Positions 19,801 to 27,604 of a DNA stretch of 64,000 nt are shown here, piece after piece. The position numbers and the translations under genes are program-made. The stretch is taken from contig CAIQCK010000034.1 in the NCBI GenBank assembly GCA_903870275.1, forward strand, positions 1 to 64,000, in the 5' to 3' direction. Position 1 is the first letter of the stretch. Each line of letters begins with the position of its first letter. The notes under the pieces are model-generated. The model searched no databases, was not told the origin of the DNA, and saw nothing but the letters and a program-made list of their open reading frames with translations. This stretch comes from an uncultured bacterium. GTDB taxonomy: Bacteria; Verrucomicrobiota; Verrucomicrobiia; CAIQCK01.

Positions 19801-20349
19801 GGCGACGCCGCCGGCGCGGACGCGCTCGCCAGGGCGGTCGCATCGGCGACGGCGTGGGACGAGGGATGGAAGTTTAAGGCCATGGGCCAGTTCGGCGCCA
19901 GCGTCAGCCCGCTCGACAGCCTTATCATCGCCCTCGGCCGCAGCCGCGACCCGCGCGCGCTGGAGCCGATCGTGGCGAAGGCCCGGCTGCTCGATGCTGA
20001 CAGCGATTTCTCGCATTTCCGCACTGTGGCCCTCGCGCTCGAATCGCTGGCGAATCCCGCCGCCGCCAAACCGCTGGCCGAGTTGCTGGAGAAGCCCGGC
20101 ATCAGCGGCCACGCGGTCACGACCATCGCCGTCACGCTGGCCACAACCCCGACGAACGCCACGGACAACGCCACCCGCGACCAGGCATTGAGGGAATTGT
20201 TCCTGGCGCGCGCGTTGTATCGCTGCGGCGATTGCGGCGGCCTCGGCGAAAAAATCCTCCGCCAGTATGCGCAGGACCTCCACGGCCACTACGCCCGCCA
20301 CGCACAAGCGATCTTGAAACAGAAACCCGGCGCGGCGGTGCTGAAATGA
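16846..20349 (+). CDS. Exported double FAD-oxidoreductase with discoidin insert and HEAT-like tail
   Basis: An 1167-aa protein with signal peptide about 1-38. First FAD_oxidored-type domain from residue 54 (VVVIGGSSGAVAAA; the third Gly of GxGxxG is Ser). Residues about 135-265 form a discoidin/F5-8C-like sandwich (LDLGKPLSLQTVAVMAYQ...TRYLKLDV) inserted in it. A second, canonical FAD domain begins near residue 565 (YDVVVVGGGTGGSPAA) and contains RRQIVGDFTISP. Residues about 950-1160 are helical HEAT-like repeats (DPRALEPIVAKAR, PAAAKPLAELLEKPG). Exported FAD-dependent oxidoreductases of this type are frequent in Planctomycetota/Verrucomicrobiota and presumed to oxidise sugars; substrate unknown. 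The first nucleotide-binding motif may be non-functional. Transcribed alone from a strong promoter. Confidence 0.85.
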   Translation: MKAHHDTLRFRPFHLAGKIAAFALPCLLSVGAGLLGAKDVPESARSLPVVANVDVVVIGGSSGAVAAAVEAAKNGAKVFLAAPRHYLGEDLCGSYRLWLEPGETPATELAQEIFKPMPQVAPPMRSLPFTYTASKPSSRVHKDTTPPSLLADGKYSNSAKESVQFDDDVTFVLDLGKPLSLQTVAVMAYQRTGDFEMDKATVFSSDDCKGWTQVAIIKNEDLDAGTVEERALPVFAPVGIKTRYLKLDVRKTSRAKRLLLGEIVVEPAGAQRPPPPIGPQAVTPMQVKRALDQALLKAGVSFLYGCYATELLKDSSGYPAGIVMANRSGRQAVVAKMIIDATERGTVARMTEVPFTRFPGGAATFEQIVVGGKPRAGANAELLPRGTPVTVTDRKGESHAVNEYQLRLPMKDASFKSFAAAEQLARDRTWTKEQLDASETPFQVPPDSFRGKEQQTGAWPGADKIPLDAFRPAAIERMFVLNGCADLSREAAAELLRPLNFMDVGARIGKAAASSAKNQPKLEGIRLPGGEVTGKIKGDAREVGAELNPRASNAPVVPAEARALPVLGEYDVVVVGGGTGGSPAAIAAGRQGAKTLLIEYLHQFGGVGTVGLISTYYHGNRVGFTAEVDAGLQTIGPKDTRFKSGAWNSDWKSEWYRRELRKAGVDIWCGALGAGAFVENGRVRGVTVATPQGRGVVLAKMVVDSTGNADIAAAAGAACRYTGDDDVAVQGTGLPPRQLGPGYTNTDYTFVDETDITDIWRCFVAAREKFKAAYDLGQLIDTRERRQIVGDFTISPVDEWACRTFPDTVVIAKSNYDTHGYTVHPMFTLRPPHKQDIFVHVPYRCLVPRGLDGILVTGLGVSAHRDALPLIRMQPDVQNQGYAAGVAAAMIARKGCATRALDIKSLQRHLIRKGNLPESVLTESDSFPLPKEKIADAVSQLTNDFNGIELVLAHQDTAKPLLREALANAGSDRTKLVYAHVLAMLGDAAGADALARAVASATAWDEGWKFKAMGQFGASVSPLDSLIIALGRSRDPRALEPIVAKARLLDADSDFSHFRTVALALESLANPAAAKPLAELLEKPGISGHAVTTIAVTLATTPTNATDNATRDQALRELFLARALYRCGDCGGLGEKILRQYAQDLHGHYARHAQAILKQKPGAAVLK

Positions 20350-20651
20350 CTTGTGGGCTCCGCCGGGCAACCATTAGAAACCGAGCCGGCACAAAGACAT
20401 CCCTCATCGAAGCATCCGATAGCCAGAACATGAACGGATCGGTCCTGCCGTGTCTCAACGACACGGATGCAACAGACGGCTCGATCCACATTACACCGGA
20501 AAGCCAATGACTTTTTGATTTTTCGTGGGGTCAGAGCGTACCCATGCCACGCCTCGCCCGCATCAACACACCCGTCCCCTGGGGCAGAGTGGCCCGGAAC
20601 CAATCCAGAACCACCATTTACGGTCGTCACCCCTCAATCGTCTCAACTGTT
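20350..20651. other. Intergenic, nothing recognised
   Basis: This 302-bp convergent gap lies between the FAD protein and the LRR protein. I see no credible ORF, hairpin with T-run, or repeat shared with the other gaps. Confidence 0.5.
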
Positions 20652-23600
20652 TTACTTCGCCTGCGGCGCGTCGCCTGCCGCCACGCGCTTCCAGAACTCC
20701 GTTGAACGCAAACCATTGATTTGCTCCAGCGTCTTAATGGACCGCAGAATCTTCGCGTCCCGTTCAAACACAAAATCGCAACGCAAAAGCTTGAGGTCGA
20801 ACGTCCTTAGCAGCAAAAGGTCCGTCACGTGACTTTGTTGACACACCAGCTTGGCGAGCGGCATCCCGACCAAGGGTGACAAATCGCTGACTTCCGTTTT
20901 CGCGACGTGAATTTCTCCCAACGGCATTCCTTTCAGCGGCGTGAGGTCCTTGATCGGATTGTCGCTGCAACGGAAGATTCGGAGCGGCATTCCTTCCAGC
21001 GGCGACAGACTGCTGATGCGATTGCCTTGCGCCTCAAAACACCAAAGGCTCAAGCCCTTGAGCGGTGACAAATCGGCAAAAGTTCTCTCATCTGCAACAG
21101 AGGATCCTTGAAGCCTAAGCACCTCCAAATACGGGAAATCACGAATCGGGGAGATATCGGTCACTCCCGTCGAAGAAAAAACCAACTCCACGACCTCACC
21201 GTCTTTAGTTTTGTGTTGCACCTCGCCGCTGAATTTTGGATTGAGGCTTTTCATTTTCTCGGCAAACCGCTGGATTTGCTGTTCGACTTGAAGCCCCGTC
21301 GCCTGTCCCACGACTGGCGGCGTGGCGCTGTCGCCTCGCACCGCGCGCCCCTTGCCGGTGACTTCGAGCAGGTCAATCTTGTAAAACTCGAAGAAACTGT
21401 CAGAGCTTCCAAGGGCCAAAAGCCGTTTATCTGGCAAGTCCCATACGCGGTCCAGACTGGCATCGCCATAGTCGGTGGTCCACTCGCTGATCAGCTTGCC
21501 ATCCAAATACGCTTTTACGCCGTTATTTCGAACTTTGAGAATGGATGTGTAGTCACGTCCGATTTCCAAACCGTTCTTCATCCAGGCGCATGTGCGGTTC
21601 TTAAATGCTGCCACGCCGGCAACCAACTGGAAGCCAAAGGCCGTATTCTTTTGCCCTCCCAATATCCACATGGCAGTTCGATTATAATGTGAAAAAATCT
21701 GAACGGCGCCATTGATGCCAGCAACCCGCCTCAGGATGATTCGAAAGTCATATTCCTCTGGCGGTTCATAGGGAATCAGGATGCGTGCGAAGCGGCTCGG
21801 TTCCACGATTAGCTTACCCGCTTCCAGCTTCCAGATTCCCTTGACGGTGTCCCTCGCAGGCAAAAGCAGCGACATCAGGTTGACGGCGTGCGACCACGCC
21901 GGGTCATTTGCCGGTAGATCTTTGGCTTGGATCGTCGCGGTGCTGGCAAGCAGCGGCATGTTGGACTGCGCTTTCTTGTCACGGCCCAACTCGTTGACTC
22001 GAATACTTTTGGCTGCAAGCTGCAATTCATAAGCTGACAGCCTGATCATTTCGCCCGCGAACACCTTGCGGCGAAAACAGAGGTTGATGTTGATGCCGCG
22101 TATGTCGCCGGCGGCGTTTTCCCATTTACTGACTTGGTCGGCGCCGATGAAATTCCAGGACGAAGTGTTCTTTTTGCCGCCGAAGGCGTAGAGAATCCCG
22201 TCCTGGTTGACGCGGATTTCATACGAGTTGATGATGCGCTGGGGAATGGATACGAATTGCCATTTCGACAATTCGGGGTTGATGCCTTCGATGATCCGCA
22301 GCGGCGTGGAATCATACAACCTCGGCTGTCCGGCCTCCAACGGCAGGATGCGCACTGCATCGGGAGTTGAGATGGCAATGGCGTCGTCCCCGGTATTTGC
22401 CAGCACCGGGATAGCCGCTGTCGGCGCAACAACTGTTGGCGTTGGCACAACGAGCATCGCCTGTACTGTCACCGATGCAGGCGCAACCGTTTGCAGGTCG
22501 GGTTGCGCTTTCCAGTCCCGCGCCAGTTCGTTGACGCATTCATCCCCGGCCAGCAACGCCTCGGCGCAGAGCATCAGCGATTGCTGAAGCTGGCTGCGGA
22601 ACGTCTGCTTGCGGCCCTGGTCGCCCGCCCGGTCGCCGTCCAAGGCCAACCGGTGCGCGTCGGTAATATTGGCGCTGACCTCACCCATCCGCTTCGCCAC
22701 GGCTACGAACTTCCCCAGCATCGTGCGGCTGTCGGTGATGTCGCCGACCAAAGCCGGTTGCGCCATCAGCCGCTGTTCCATCTCGCCGCGCGCGGCACCA
22801 ATGCCCGCTTGCAGTTGGCTGTAGCAACGCGCCGCGTCGGCATCCACGCCTTGCTCGACCATCGCCGCGAGTTTGTTGCCGTTGCGCAGATAAGCCATCG
22901 CCGCCCGCAGCGCCTCCAGCCGCTGCCGGCCTTCGGCAGAGTCCGCTTCGGCGCTCTTGAGGTCGTAGTAGTAAAGCGGCTTCGAGAGCAACTCGCGGCC
23001 CGCGACGGCATGGAAGGCGATCTTGCACCAGAGCGCCGACTGCTCGGCCTCCAGTTGACGGCGGCGCTCCAGGATCGCTGCGGCATTGTTGCCGAGGCGG
23101 GCCACTTCGGCTTGCGCGCGCCGCTCGGCGTCGGCGTTGGCGTGGTAGATGTAGTCGAACTGCGGCGGACGTTGGTGAACGGGCAGCCCTTGGGGGGATG
23201 GCACTCCTTTTCCAGACGCGACACGGCCCGACGGCGGCAGGCCCAGGATCGTCCACGTGTGGTAGTGCGTGTGTATGTCGATCGGATGATAGAAGAACTT
23301 CTCCGCCGTGTGTCCGTAGAAATCCGCCCACGGCACCGGCCCGCCGGCGTTGCGATCCATGGCCTCGTTGGCCTGGCGGGCGATGGTGGCGTTGCTCTGG
23401 TGAGTGACTTGTTGAATGCCGAGCGAGATCATCGCGCGGTTGAGGGCTGTCAGCGACGCTTCAACGCTGGAGAGTTGCACGGTGAGGAAAATCATCCGCT
23501 GGTCCATCTCCTGCCAACTGCCGCCGGCGGCGGCTTTCTTTGCTGCCTCGGCCTTGGCGGGATCGTAGCTGTATTTCTTGCGGACATCCTCCGGCAGATT

Positions 23601-23765
23601 GAGGAACTCGATTTTGCAGCCGCCTTCCGCGTGGGTGACGACGAGGCCGTCGGCTTCGACGCGGGTGACTGTAATATTGCGGTAGGTCTTGCCGTCGAGC
23701 GTGGTCAGATCGCCGGCAAAACAACAGGAGGATACCAAGAATATCAGACAAACAATCCGTTTCAT
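20652..23765 (-). CDS. Large exported LRR / lectin-like multidomain protein
   Basis: About 1037 aa with signal peptide 1-18 (ending CCFAG). Residues 20-65 are a small all-beta module (LDGKTYRNITVTRVEADG...KIEFLNLP) common at the N-terminus of exported verrucomicrobial proteins. A helical region (about 75-440) follows. Next come two beta-sandwich segments: one with WQFVSIPQRIINSYEIR (about 500-600) and one concanavalin-like (about 630-830, YDFRIILRRVAG...KAYLDGKLISEW). The C-terminal 180 residues are leucine-rich repeats of the DLSPLKGMPL type. The start may be 23765 or the ATG two codons earlier, which has AGGA at better spacing. No catalytic motif was seen; an extracellular binding role is inferred. 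The LRR type resembles that of Verrucomicrobiota/Planctomycetota Ser/Thr-kinase-linked proteins, but no kinase is present. Confidence 0.75.
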   Translation of the reverse strand: MKRIVCLIFLVSSCCFAGDLTTLDGKTYRNITVTRVEADGLVVTHAEGGCKIEFLNLPEDVRKKYSYDPAKAEAAKKAAAGGSWQEMDQRMIFLTVQLSSVEASLTALNRAMISLGIQQVTHQSNATIARQANEAMDRNAGGPVPWADFYGHTAEKFFYHPIDIHTHYHTWTILGLPPSGRVASGKGVPSPQGLPVHQRPPQFDYIYHANADAERRAQAEVARLGNNAAAILERRRQLEAEQSALWCKIAFHAVAGRELLSKPLYYYDLKSAEADSAEGRQRLEALRAAMAYLRNGNKLAAMVEQGVDADAARCYSQLQAGIGAARGEMEQRLMAQPALVGDITDSRTMLGKFVAVAKRMGEVSANITDAHRLALDGDRAGDQGRKQTFRSQLQQSLMLCAEALLAGDECVNELARDWKAQPDLQTVAPASVTVQAMLVVPTPTVVAPTAAIPVLANTGDDAIAISTPDAVRILPLEAGQPRLYDSTPLRIIEGINPELSKWQFVSIPQRIINSYEIRVNQDGILYAFGGKKNTSSWNFIGADQVSKWENAAGDIRGININLCFRRKVFAGEMIRLSAYELQLAAKSIRVNELGRDKKAQSNMPLLASTATIQAKDLPANDPAWSHAVNLMSLLLPARDTVKGIWKLEAGKLIVEPSRFARILIPYEPPEEYDFRIILRRVAGINGAVQIFSHYNRTAMWILGGQKNTAFGFQLVAGVAAFKNRTCAWMKNGLEIGRDYTSILKVRNNGVKAYLDGKLISEWTTDYGDASLDRVWDLPDKRLLALGSSDSFFEFYKIDLLEVTGKGRAVRGDSATPPVVGQATGLQVEQQIQRFAEKMKSLNPKFSGEVQHKTKDGEVVELVFSSTGVTDISPIRDFPYLEVLRLQGSSVADERTFADLSPLKGLSLWCFEAQGNRISSLSPLEGMPLRIFRCSDNPIKDLTPLKGMPLGEIHVAKTEVSDLSPLVGMPLAKLVCQQSHVTDLLLLRTFDLKLLRCDFVFERDAKILRSIKTLEQINGLRSTEFWKRVAAGDAPQAK

Positions 23766-23886
23766 GATCATACACATCCTACCGTTCCTCTGGAGCTTCA
23801 CCAACGCGCACAGATTACGACTGAGGCTCGTCGAGCATCAAGCAGCAAGTTGAGAAGCGCATCACGGTTTTTTGGACGGGTCGAAG

Positions 23887-23954
23887 CAACGGACTGGAAA
23901 GTCCGTGCTGCGACGTGGCGCGCGAAACCGTAGAACGGACTTTCCAGTCCGTTG
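23887..23954. repeat. 20-bp inverted repeat element
   Basis: A perfect 20-bp inverted repeat (23887-23906 and 23935-23954) with a 28-bp interior; each arm contains its own GGACT...AGTCC palindrome. It lies about 120 bp upstream of the LRR gene in the gene-poor stretch 23766-24740. It looks like a dispersed palindromic element. Confidence 0.6.
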
Positions 23955-24012
23955 TCCCAATCCGGCCCAAAACCGGGAGGCGCCCGCAGCCGAAAATATT
24001 AGTAAATTTCTC

Positions 24013-24039
24013 TTGACTTGATAGATAATTTGCTATACC
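24013..24039 (+). promoter_or_regulatory. Putative promoter before an orphan ORF
   Basis: TTGACT (24013-24018) and TATACC (24034-24039) with a 15-nt spacer in an A/T-rich stretch. The ATG at 24051 lies 11 nt after the -10 box, the same leaderless geometry seen at other genes here. Confidence 0.4.
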
Positions 24040-24050
24040 CTTGGCCCGCA

Positions 24051-24362
24051 ATGAAGACCGCCGTCCTGCAAGCAGAGGCAGTCCCGCCGGAGGCCCCAAA
24101 GGGCAACCGGAAACAATCCACGGATTGCACGGAAAGACCCAAAGCGGAAGACAGAGGACAGAAGCAAATTGGAAAACAGGGAGGCAGCCATGAGGAGAAA
24201 GACGGAGGAGAGCGCAAAATCATGATTCCATACTCGATGGTTCTGCGCCCAAGTTCCGCGGCCGGAAACCGGTGCTGCCGGCGTTACGGCAGATATGCAA
24301 AACGAACCCAAATAAAGAATGCGTTCAAAACCCGAAAACATCGTTTTCCAATGGAAAATTAA
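24051..24362 (+). CDS. Hypothetical 103-aa ORF, doubtful
   Basis: An open frame starting directly after the promoter-like sequence at 24013-24039. The product is very hydrophilic and rich in K, R, Q and E (KQSTDCTERPKAEDRG), with no recognisable domain, signal or membrane segment. The codon pattern is unlike the neighbouring genes and the sequence looks like decayed intergenic text. It may be a degenerate gene whose promoter and start survive, or simply a chance ORF. Confidence 0.2.
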   Translation: MKTAVLQAEAVPPEAPKGNRKQSTDCTERPKAEDRGQKQIGKQGGSHEEKDGGERKIMIPYSMVLRPSSAAGNRCCRRYGRYAKRTQIKNAFKTRKHRFPMEN

Positions 24363-24495
24363 CATTTTGATTCGCATCGGTGCTGGTGATGAACTTTATT
24401 TTTACGAAACGAACCCAAATGGAAAACATCAAGACGCGAGATTGCAGTATGTTGTGAAAAGGCCCGACGGAGAGAAAAACACAACGAACCCAAAT
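24301..24495. repeat. Three spaced direct repeats
   Basis: The 13-mer AACGAACCCAAAT occurs exactly at 24301-24313, 24408-24420 and 24483-24495 in an A/T-rich segment without a credible gene. The spacing is irregular (107 and 75 nt), so it is not a CRISPR array. Function unknown. Confidence 0.6.
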
Positions 24496-24584
24496 AAGGA
24501 AATCGAAACAGGCAACACCTTGCACGGCAGGCAGTTTCATCCGAGGCCAGAACGCCGAAACCAGTTCACGAAGCGGTTCGGCTG

Positions 24585-24640
24585 TCCGACCCGATCCGAC
24601 CCGATCCGACTAAATCCGGCTGGATCCGACCCAATCTGGG
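24585..24640. repeat. Period-10 tandem repeat
   Basis: Five to six imperfect copies of the decamer TCCGACCCGA run from 24585 to about 24640, decaying toward the right end. The array ends about 100 bp before the PQQ-propeller gene at 24741. The rest of the 23766-24740 gap shows no gene. Confidence 0.6.
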
Positions 24641-24740
24641 TCCGTCTTCTCAATCCGGCCAAAACGGGGATGCGCCCCATAAGAGCAACGCCTGTTCATT
24701 AAGCTTGACGATCTCGGATTTTTGCCGACTCTTTACCACC

Positions 24741-26045
24741 ATGAAATTTGATTCTTCGGCCAATGCCGTTTCCAAAAAAAGCCTCAGCCTTCTCATGCCC
24801 GCAGCGGTCGGCTGTTTGCTGCTTGCCAGCGCGACGCTCGCCTCGGGCGGCGATTGGGCGCAATACCGCGGCGCGAATCACGACGGCATCTGCACGGAGG
24901 AACTTCTTGCGACGTGGCCGAAGAAGGGGCCGCGCATCGTTTGGAATGCGCCGACGCCCGGCGGATTCAGTTGTTTCTCGGTGGGCGGCGGTCTGGCTTG
25001 CACGCTGGTGCTGAACGGCGATCAGGAAGCATGCGTCGCGCTCAATGCCGCCACCGGCAAGCAGGTCTGGTCCGTGCAGTTGGGTTCGTCCAAATATGAT
25101 GGCGGCGGCGACACGGGCGCCAAGGACAACAAAGGCGGCGACGGCCCGCGCTCGACGCCGACGATTGACGGCGGACGCGTCTATGTGTTGTCCGCCCAAC
25201 TCGCGCTCTTTTGCCTCGACGCCAAGACCGGCAAGGAGATTTGGAAGAAGGACCTTTGCCAGGAACTCGGCGGCAAAATGATCCGCTGGCAGAACGCGAC
25301 ATCGCCGGTGATGGACGGCGATCTCATCTTCGTCTGCGGCGGCGATGGCGGCGCGCTGGCGGCGATCAACAAGAAGGACGGCAGCGTGGCTTGGAAAGGC
25401 TCGACTGAAACGCTGACACACGCCTCGCCGATCGTCGCGACGATCCTGGGCGTGAAGCAGGTGATTTTCTTCGTGAAGTCCGGTCTGGTGTCGGTGGAGC
25501 CGGCAACCGGCAAGGAACTCTGGCGCTACGCGTTTTCGTTCAAGGTTTCGACGGCGGCGTCGCCAGTGGTGTCGGGTGACATCGTCTATTGCGCGGCCGG
25601 CTACGGCGTCGGCTCTGGCGCGGCAAAGATCGCCAAGTCGGGCGACAAGTTCACCGCGACGGAACTCTGGCGCAAGGAAGGCAAGGAGGCGCTCTGCAAT
25701 CACTGGAGCACGCCAGTCTGCAAGGACGGCTACCTCTACGGGGCGTTCAGCTTCAAGCAATTTGGCACCGGCCCGCTCAAGTGCGTCGAGGTGGCCACAG
25801 GCAAAGAGATGTGGTCCAAGGACGGCTTCGGCCCCGGCGGCGTCGTGCTGGTCGGCAACAACTTCCTGGGGCTGAGCGACACCGGTGAACTGGTGCTGGT
25901 CGAAGCTTCGCCGGAGGGCTACAAGGAACTCGGCAAGTTTCAGGCAGTCCAGGGCAAGTGCTGGAACACCTTCGCCATCAGCAACGGCTGCGTTTACGTC
26001 CGCAGCACCAAGGAAGGCGCCTGCCTCAACGTGTCGGGGAGGTAA
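24741..26045 (+). CDS. Exported PQQ-like beta-propeller protein
   Basis: A 434-aa protein with a signal peptide in about 1-37. The mature part starts GGDWAQYRGANHDGI, the usual opening of verrucomicrobial/planctomycete PQQ-like proteins. Repeats of the form ALNAATGKQVWSV, CLDAKTGKEIWKK, AINKKDGSVAWKG, SVEPATGKELWRY and CVEVATGKEMWSK give at least five blades of a predicted seven- or eight-bladed propeller. There is no dehydrogenase active-site domain, so enzymatic PQQ dependence should not be assumed. The start at 24741 has no Shine-Dalgarno sequence; TTGACG (24705-24710) with a weak ACTCTT (24728-24733) would give a leaderless mRNA. A homologous but divergent gene of the same family is convergent at 26163-27473. 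Confidence 0.85.
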   Translation: MKFDSSANAVSKKSLSLLMPAAVGCLLLASATLASGGDWAQYRGANHDGICTEELLATWPKKGPRIVWNAPTPGGFSCFSVGGGLACTLVLNGDQEACVALNAATGKQVWSVQLGSSKYDGGGDTGAKDNKGGDGPRSTPTIDGGRVYVLSAQLALFCLDAKTGKEIWKKDLCQELGGKMIRWQNATSPVMDGDLIFVCGGDGGALAAINKKDGSVAWKGSTETLTHASPIVATILGVKQVIFFVKSGLVSVEPATGKELWRYAFSFKVSTAASPVVSGDIVYCAAGYGVGSGAAKIAKSGDKFTATELWRKEGKEALCNHWSTPVCKDGYLYGAFSFKQFGTGPLKCVEVATGKEMWSKDGFGPGGVVLVGNNFLGLSDTGELVLVEASPEGYKELGKFQAVQGKCWNTFAISNGCVYVRSTKEGACLNVSGR

Positions 26046-26070
26046 GAAACGCACCGGCGGTGCATCAACG

Positions 26071-26142
26071 AGGCAGGGACGGCGCGCTGTGCCGTCCGTC
26101 CTCGTAACGGAGAAAGCGGTTCGGACGCCGCAGCGCGGCGTC
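26071..26142. repeat. Dispersed palindromic repeat, copy 1
   Basis: This segment (AGGCAGGGACGGCGC ... TCGGACGCCGCAGCGCGGCGTC) recurs with small differences at 51303-51380. It contains two internal hairpins (GGACGGC...GCCGTCC and GACGCCGC...GCGGCGTC) and lies between convergent genes, where it could also act as a bidirectional terminator. Confidence 0.65.
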
Positions 26143-26162
26143 ATCACCCGGTTTCCGCAACA

Positions 26163-27473
26163 CTATTTCTTCCCACCGACGCAGTAGAGACTGCTTGCGG
26201 TGCGGATGAACAGCCGGCCGTTGGCGGCGACAATGGAGGAAAGCACCGGCACCTCGTCCATCGAAAAGGTGGCGAGGATTTTGAACTCGTCACCGGCCGA
26301 GAGCACCACGACCGTGCCGCGCTCGCCGATGCAGTAGATTTTTCCGTCCGCGCCGGTCGGCGACGCGCTGTAGGTTTCCTTCTTGCCGATGCTGCCCTGC
26401 CACTTTTCCGCGCCGGTTTTCGGATCGAGACATGCCAGCGTCTGTTTGTCGCCGTTCAACACAAACAATTTTCCCCGGTAAAAAAGCGGCGTGCAAACAT
26501 CCGGCGAGTCAGGAAGCTGCCAGGCAATCTGCGCGGCCGGATCGGGACCGGCGCTGTCGGCCTTGATCGCCAGCATCGGGTCCTTGCGGCGCGGCAGGCA
26601 GGCGTAGATGAGGCCCGGCGATGCGACGGGCGACGTGACGGTGCGCCAAACCTTGATCTTCTGCGGATTCAACGAGCCGCACCGCCAGAGTTCCGCGCCG
26701 GTGTCGGGGTGGTGGGCGGTGACGTAGTCCGCGCCAAAGACAATGATCTCAGCGCCATGGGCTCCTTCGTAGGGGAGCGGTGTGGAGTAGGCTTCCTGCG
26801 ACTCATCCACCGCGTCAGACTTGCGGACACAACGCCAGAGCGTTTTGCCGGTTTGTGGATTGAGGCAAAGCAGGAATGATTCGCGGTTTGGCTTGTCGTC
26901 GAGCACGTGTTTGTAAGTCGGCGGATCGTGTTGGAGCACCTGCACGTAAAGTTTTCCCCGGTAAAGCAGCGGGCTGGAGCCGTAAATCCACATGAGGGAG
27001 AACTTGCCGTATTCCGTCGTCAGATTGCGCGACCAGATTTTCCGCCCGGCGAAATCAAACGCCGCGATGTCGCCCGTGGCAAACGTCGCGATGGCCAGCT
27101 TGCCGTCGGTGACGACCGACGGCGAACAGGCGTTGTTCTTGCCGTGCGTGATATCGCCACCCGCCACGACGCATTGTTGCCAGCGCGTCTTGCCGTTGGC
27201 GGCGTTGATGCAAAACAGCAGCAGGTTTTTTTCCGCGTCGGGACTGGTGACGAAGACCGAGTCGCCCCATACCACCGGCGTCGAGCTGCCTTTACCTGGC
27301 AGCGGCGCGATCCACGCGACGTTTTCGGTTTTGCTCCACTGCGCCGGCAGGCCGGTCTCCGTCGTGGAGCCGTTGAAGAACGGCCCGCGCCACTGCGGCC
27401 AGTTTTCCGCGCGCAGCGTCAGCGGCGCGAGCGAGGCGAGTGCGAGCAACAGGGTGATGAGGCGATGAAACAT
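26163..27473 (-). CDS. Exported PQQ-like beta-propeller protein
   Basis: A 436-aa protein with signal peptide 1-21 (ending LRAEN). It opens with NWPQWRGPFFNGSTTETGLP, then shows repeated propeller motifs such as INAANGKTRWQQ, LNPQTGKTLWRC, HHPDTGAELWRC and LDPKTGAEKWQG. The start at 27473 is chosen because GGAG stands 10-13 nt upstream and a signal peptide follows; the longer frame adds an Arg-rich stretch without meaning. It probably binds a ligand or partner in the periplasm or outside the cell; no catalytic residues are recognised. It is convergent with the related propeller gene at 24741 and divergent from the lactonase at 27605. Confidence 0.87.
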   Translation of the reverse strand: MFHRLITLLLALASLAPLTLRAENWPQWRGPFFNGSTTETGLPAQWSKTENVAWIAPLPGKGSSTPVVWGDSVFVTSPDAEKNLLLFCINAANGKTRWQQCVVAGGDITHGKNNACSPSVVTDGKLAIATFATGDIAAFDFAGRKIWSRNLTTEYGKFSLMWIYGSSPLLYRGKLYVQVLQHDPPTYKHVLDDKPNRESFLLCLNPQTGKTLWRCVRKSDAVDESQEAYSTPLPYEGAHGAEIIVFGADYVTAHHPDTGAELWRCGSLNPQKIKVWRTVTSPVASPGLIYACLPRRKDPMLAIKADSAGPDPAAQIAWQLPDSPDVCTPLFYRGKLFVLNGDKQTLACLDPKTGAEKWQGSIGKKETYSASPTGADGKIYCIGERGTVVVLSAGDEFKILATFSMDEVPVLSSIVAANGRLFIRTASSLYCVGGKK

Positions 27474-27604
27474 GGTTTTGGGTTCTCCAATAAATCGTTG
27501 CGCCGACTTTCCCAGAAACCGCCGCCGCCGCAAAGCGGATTCTGCTCAACGGTTCCAACAAGAACCAGCTTGAACACTCGGGCCGGCTGGTGTCTCATGG
27601 CGGC

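Noticed and set aside
18385-20370. 661-aa minus-strand ORF opposite the FAD protein
   Set aside because: Antisense to well-supported FAD domains and rich in R, A, V and H as shadow frames are.
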